Positions 6,938-9,259 of a DNA stretch of 9,259 bases are shown piece after piece. The notes under the pieces were generated by a model that saw nothing but the letters and a program-made list of their open reading frames with translations, was not told where the DNA came from and searched no databases. Position 1 is the stretch's first letter. Every line of letters starts with the position of its first letter. The position numbers were made by a program, and so were the translations under genes. The DNA is from Acidobacteriaceae bacterium (lineage in GTDB: Bacteria; Acidobacteriota; Terriglobia; Terriglobales; Acidobacteriaceae). The stretch covers positions 6,921 through 16,179 of the forward strand of contig PMMJ01000367.1 of the NCBI GenBank assembly GCA_003162255.1, given 5' to 3'.

Positions 6938-6968
6938 GCTGGGTTTCAAGACATTAGACCGCGTATGG

Positions 6969-7006
6969 CCCAGCCGCGGCTGCGGTTTCGCTTGTATATG
7001 GCTGGG
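6969..7006. repeat. Palindrome and inverted repeat in the leader of the dehydrogenase gene
   Basis: CAGCCGCGGCTG (6971-6982) is a perfect 12-bp palindrome. Overlapping it, CCCAGCC (6969-6975) can instead pair with GGCTGGG (7000-7006) 24 bp away. The two pairings exclude each other, so RNA from here could adopt either fold. The structure ends 29 nt before the ATG at 7036, leaving the ribosome site GAGG (7024-7027) free. Confidence 0.35.
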
Positions 7007-7035
7007 TATTCAAGCCAGGTCAAGAGGTTGATGCG

Positions 7036-8196
7036 ATGAAAACGCTCGGAGTAGGCATCATTGGATTCGGCTTCATGGGCCGGGTACACACATACGGCTA
7101 CCGCAACCTTCCGCTTTTTTATGATCCGGTGCCGGTACGCACAAGATTGGTTGGGCTTGCCGAACTCAAGCCCGAGAATTGCCGGCTGCAAAGTGAGCAG
7201 TTGGGATTCGAGTTCATCACTTCCAAATGGCAAGAACTGGTTTCCCGGGACGACATTCAAATCATTGATATCTGCTCGCCCAACAGCCTGCATACCGAGC
7301 AATTGCTGGCAGTCCTGGCGGCTGGTAAATATGTTTACTGCGACAAGCCTCTTGCGGTGGGCGAAGTGAATCTCTCGCGATTGGAAACAGCGCTGCAGAC
7401 TTCTCGCAGCTTCGGTCAAATGGCGCTGCAATACCGCTTTTTTCCCGCCACGCTCCGCGCCAAGCAACTTCTGGATGCAGGCTTCATCGGCAAGATCGTG
7501 AGTTTCCGGGCCGCGTACCTGCACTCTGGCAGTGTCGATCCCCAAAAGCCCATGGGGTGGAAGCAGTTGAAATCCGAGGGTGGCGGTGTTTTGCAGGATT
7601 TGGGCTCACACATTCTGGATCTGATGGACCACCTGATTGGACCCTTCGCAAAGATCTTTGCCCAAACTCGCATCCTTTATCCGCAGAGACCCAACCCCCA
7701 AGGAAAAATGACTCCGGTGGAAGCGGACGACATGGCGCTCATGATGGTGGAACTGCCGACCGGAGTAACCGGTTGTATTGAGTCATCAAAAATTTCCACC
7801 GGCGCGGAAGACGAGTTGCGGTTCGAGATTCAAGGAGACAAAGGCGCCCTTCGTTTCAACACTATGGATCCTAATTATCTGGAAGCTTACGATCTGACGC
7901 AGCCAGACAGCCCTTTGGGTGGACAACGCGGCTGGCGGAAGATTGCTTGCGTGCAGCGCTTCGAACAGCCGGGAGGATTTCCTGGTCCGAAATTCAGCAT
8001 TGGCTGGATCCGCGCTCACCTCCACAGCCTATATTCGTTCCTGGATTCCATAGCCGCTGGCAGACAACCGAGTCCCTCTCTGCACGACGGTCTACGTTTG
8101 CAGCGAATCTTGTCGGTCGCCGAAGAATCAGCCCGCACGTGTACCTGGCAGCCGGTATCCCAATTCACACCCCATCTTGAACATCAAGGAGCCTGA
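7036..8196 (+). CDS. Gfo/Idh/MocA-family NAD(P)-dependent dehydrogenase, cytoplasmic
   Basis: This is a 386-residue protein without a signal peptide. The N-terminal Rossmann fold starts at once with GVGIIGFGFMGRVH (GxGxxG at Gly10, Gly12 and Gly15). It continues with LVGLAELKPE at the end of strand 2, and IDICSPNSLH (77-86). KYVYCDKPLAVG (98-109) carries the conserved lysine (Lys104) in the EKP-type motif. The C-terminal domain has GGGVLQDLGSHILDLMDHL, with Asp188 and His192 in the D-x-x-x-H spacing of inositol-dehydrogenase-type enzymes, so the K/D/H catalytic set is complete. The role is oxidation or reduction of a sugar, inositol or derived carbonyl with NAD(P); the substrate is not predictable. 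GAGG (7024-7027) lies 8 nt before the ATG. It lies 221 bp after the DeoR gene, and 3 nt after its stop comes the creatininase stub, so the two were probably one operon before the IS arrived. Confidence 0.88.
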   Translation: MKTLGVGIIGFGFMGRVHTYGYRNLPLFYDPVPVRTRLVGLAELKPENCRLQSEQLGFEFITSKWQELVSRDDIQIIDICSPNSLHTEQLLAVLAAGKYVYCDKPLAVGEVNLSRLETALQTSRSFGQMALQYRFFPATLRAKQLLDAGFIGKIVSFRAAYLHSGSVDPQKPMGWKQLKSEGGGVLQDLGSHILDLMDHLIGPFAKIFAQTRILYPQRPNPQGKMTPVEADDMALMMVELPTGVTGCIESSKISTGAEDELRFEIQGDKGALRFNTMDPNYLEAYDLTQPDSPLGGQRGWRKIACVQRFEQPGGFPGPKFSIGWIRAHLHSLYSFLDSIAAGRQPSPSLHDGLRLQRILSVAEESARTCTWQPVSQFTPHLEHQGA

Positions 8197-8199
8197 ACA

Positions 8200-8256
8200 A
8201 TGTCCTATTTGTTTCGCCATCAATCGTGGCCGCAGATCGAGGAGTATCTAGAATAG
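8200..8256 (+). pseudogene. N-terminal stub of a creatininase-family gene, cut by an IS
   Basis: An ATG at 8200, 8 nt after AAGGAG (8186-8191), opens MSYLFRHQSWPQIEEYLE and then a stop at 8254. The reading frame is only 18 codons, but the peptide looks like the usual N-terminus of creatininase/ArfB-type amidohydrolases, where a WPE/Q-hE-E-hL stretch precedes a VVLPVGSxEQHG motif. Here that motif is missing and the sequence changes into what looks like the left flank of an insertion sequence. The position 3 nt after the dehydrogenase stop fits the next gene of an operon. I infer an intact creatininase-like gene was split by IS insertion near 8250; its remainder may lie beyond the right edge of the window. 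A chance open frame cannot be excluded from 18 residues. Confidence 0.5.
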
Positions 8257-9259
8257 CCCTGTCCCTCGTCAAAACCTCGTGCAGGTGCAGAATGGATGAC
8301 TTGGACACGGGATTGATGCAGCGAGTTTCGATAAGATTCTGGCCATGGTTTCGGCCATAATCACTTCGCTCCGACATCTCCTGGGATGGGCGGTCAGTGC
8401 TTTCCGTTCCCGACAGGACCTCATCCTTGAAAATCTCGCTCTCCGTCAACAATTGCTGGCTCTGCATGCCAAACGACCTCGCCGTCGAATGACTACCCTG
8501 CACAAGCTGTTTTGGGTTCTCTTACAACGGCTGTGGTCAGAATGGGAGCGGCCTCTCATCCTGGTGACACCCAAAACTGTGATCGGGTGGCATCGGGCTG
8601 GCTTCCGGTTGTATTGGACCTGGGTCTCAAGAGCCAGACGAGTGGGAGGACGTAAGCGTGTCAGCAAAGAGGTTCGCACCTTGATCTTCCGTATGGCTGC
8701 CGAGAATCCGACCTGGGGAGCGCCACGCATTCACGGCGAGCTACTAAAGCTAGGCTTCCATCTGTCGGAACCCACGGTCTCGCGATGGCTTCGGCGGGCT
8801 CCGAGAACGCCCGATCCCGCCAGGCGGTGGCTCACCTTCCTCAGAAACCATCGTGACGCCATTGCGGCCATGGATTTCTTCACCATACCGACGCTCACGT
8901 TTGGCGTTCTATATTGCTTCTTTGTCATAGCCCACGACCGGCGCCGGATTCTGACCTTCAATGTCACCCGCAATCCCAACGCTCTCTGGATCGTGCAGCA
9001 ACTGCGGGAGGCATGGCCGTACGTGCCGACGCACAGATTCCTTTTGTTCGATCGCGACTCAAAGTTCGGAGCGGACGTGATTTCAGCTGTCAAAGACTTG
9101 GGAAGCCAGCCCATCAGCACTGCCTTTCGCAGTCCGTGGCAGAACGGAGTTGCGGAGCGCTGGGTCGGGAGTTGCCGACGGGACCTGCTGGACCACGTGA
9201 TCGTCCTGAATGAGCAGCACCTCAAGCGGCTGATGTCCGAGTAGGACTGGCGAAGGATA
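8257..9259 (+). mobile_element. Insertion sequence, left part (right end outside window)
   Basis: The region from the break in the creatininase stub to the window end is taken as one insertion sequence that carries the transposase at 8345. The exact left end is uncertain by perhaps 10 bp around 8250-8260 because the right end, needed to match inverted repeats and target duplication, is not in the window. The 88 nt before the transposase (8257-8344) hold no gene and no clear promoter. Confidence 0.55.
8345..9244 (+). CDS. DDE (rve integrase-core) transposase, C-terminus disrupted
   Basis: The frame gives 299 residues. Domains in order: an N-terminal stretch SRQDLILENLALRQQLLAL (22-40), then a helix-turn-helix-like segment with TWGAPRIHGELLKLGF (123-138) and TVSRWLRR (144-151), and then the integrase catalytic core. 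Catalytic acidic residues are AAMDFFT (Asp177), LLFDRDSKF (Asp236) and WQNGVAERW (Glu271), so the DDE triad is present. Just past DHVIVLNEQHLKRLMSE the frame meets TAG (9242-9244). Relatives continue there with a Tyr-rich YYHxxRTHLxLxKD stretch. In another frame at 9244-9258 the sequence reads GLAKD, the end of that motif, so about 34 bp seem to be missing and the gene is frameshifted. It is therefore probably inactive, or has an altered C-terminus. No ribosome site is obvious before ATG 8345. The family resembles IS3/IS481-type rve transposases; I do not name the IS. Confidence 0.85.
   Translation: MVSAIITSLRHLLGWAVSAFRSRQDLILENLALRQQLLALHAKRPRRRMTTLHKLFWVLLQRLWSEWERPLILVTPKTVIGWHRAGFRLYWTWVSRARRVGGRKRVSKEVRTLIFRMAAENPTWGAPRIHGELLKLGFHLSEPTVSRWLRRAPRTPDPARRWLTFLRNHRDAIAAMDFFTIPTLTFGVLYCFFVIAHDRRRILTFNVTRNPNALWIVQQLREAWPYVPTHRFLLFDRDSKFGADVISAVKDLGSQPISTAFRSPWQNGVAERWVGSCRRDLLDHVIVLNEQHLKRLMSE

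Noticed and set aside
1..9259. CRISPR array, tRNA, rRNA, or defence or toxin-antitoxin genes
   Set aside because: I saw no regularly spaced repeats, no tRNA cloverleaf, no rRNA-like stretch and no proteins of those families in the readable frames.

Overview
The window looks like a piece of a bacterial chromosome that carries a sugar-type catabolic locus. Two mobile-element events interrupt it. By eye the base composition is moderately GC-rich. A twin-arginine (TAT) signal on a Gfo/Idh/MocA-type protein, an AraA-like isomerase next to an Amidohydro_2 protein and a ROK kinase, and an abundant DDE transposase type together resemble Acidobacteriota (Solibacter-like), Planctomycetota or Verrucomicrobiota. 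That taxonomic guess is inference only; no rRNA, tRNA or marker gene is present.

Left, minus strand (about 2655 down to 1): three co-directional genes. An Amidohydro_2-type TIM-barrel hydrolase overlaps by ATGA with an L-arabinose-isomerase-like enzyme that keeps the family's Glu, Glu, His and His residues. After 81 bp comes the first 29 codons of a ROK-family sugar kinase, cut by the window edge. Isomerase plus kinase is the usual logic for aldose to ketose to ketose phosphate.

Middle, plus strand (about 3152 to 4693): a near-consensus sigma70 promoter (TTGACA, 17 bp, TATTGT) is followed at once by a 7-7-7 inverted repeat that looks like an operator. Then comes a leader of about 250 nt with a perfect hairpin and a terminator-like stem-loop, and then a TAT-exported Gfo/Idh/MocA protein. 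This protein lacks the EKP lysine but has a YPTH motif, as in the NAD-dependent glycosidases of family GH109. Downstream lies a 129-bp nested palindrome with 15-bp perfect terminal inverted repeats and a possible 4-bp target duplication, that is, a MITE-like element.

Right, plus strand (5040 to 8256): an EamA/DMT transporter; a DeoR-family regulator whose true start is probably the GTG at 6044 rather than the longer reading frame; an intergenic region with short operator-like repeats and a hairpin; a canonical cytoplasmic Gfo/Idh/MocA dehydrogenase with K, D and H catalytic residues; and an 18-codon stub that resembles the N-terminus of a creatininase-family protein. The stub ends where an insertion sequence appears to begin. 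The IS transposase runs to 9244, where a small deletion seems to have put it out of frame; the right end of the IS lies outside the window.

Working model (inference): an exported NAD-type oxidoreductase or glycosidase acts on a carbohydrate outside the cytoplasm, the EamA protein moves a product across the membrane, the cytoplasmic dehydrogenase, amidohydrolase (possibly lactonase), isomerase and ROK kinase process it, and the DeoR protein senses a phosphorylated intermediate. The substrate cannot be read from the sequence.
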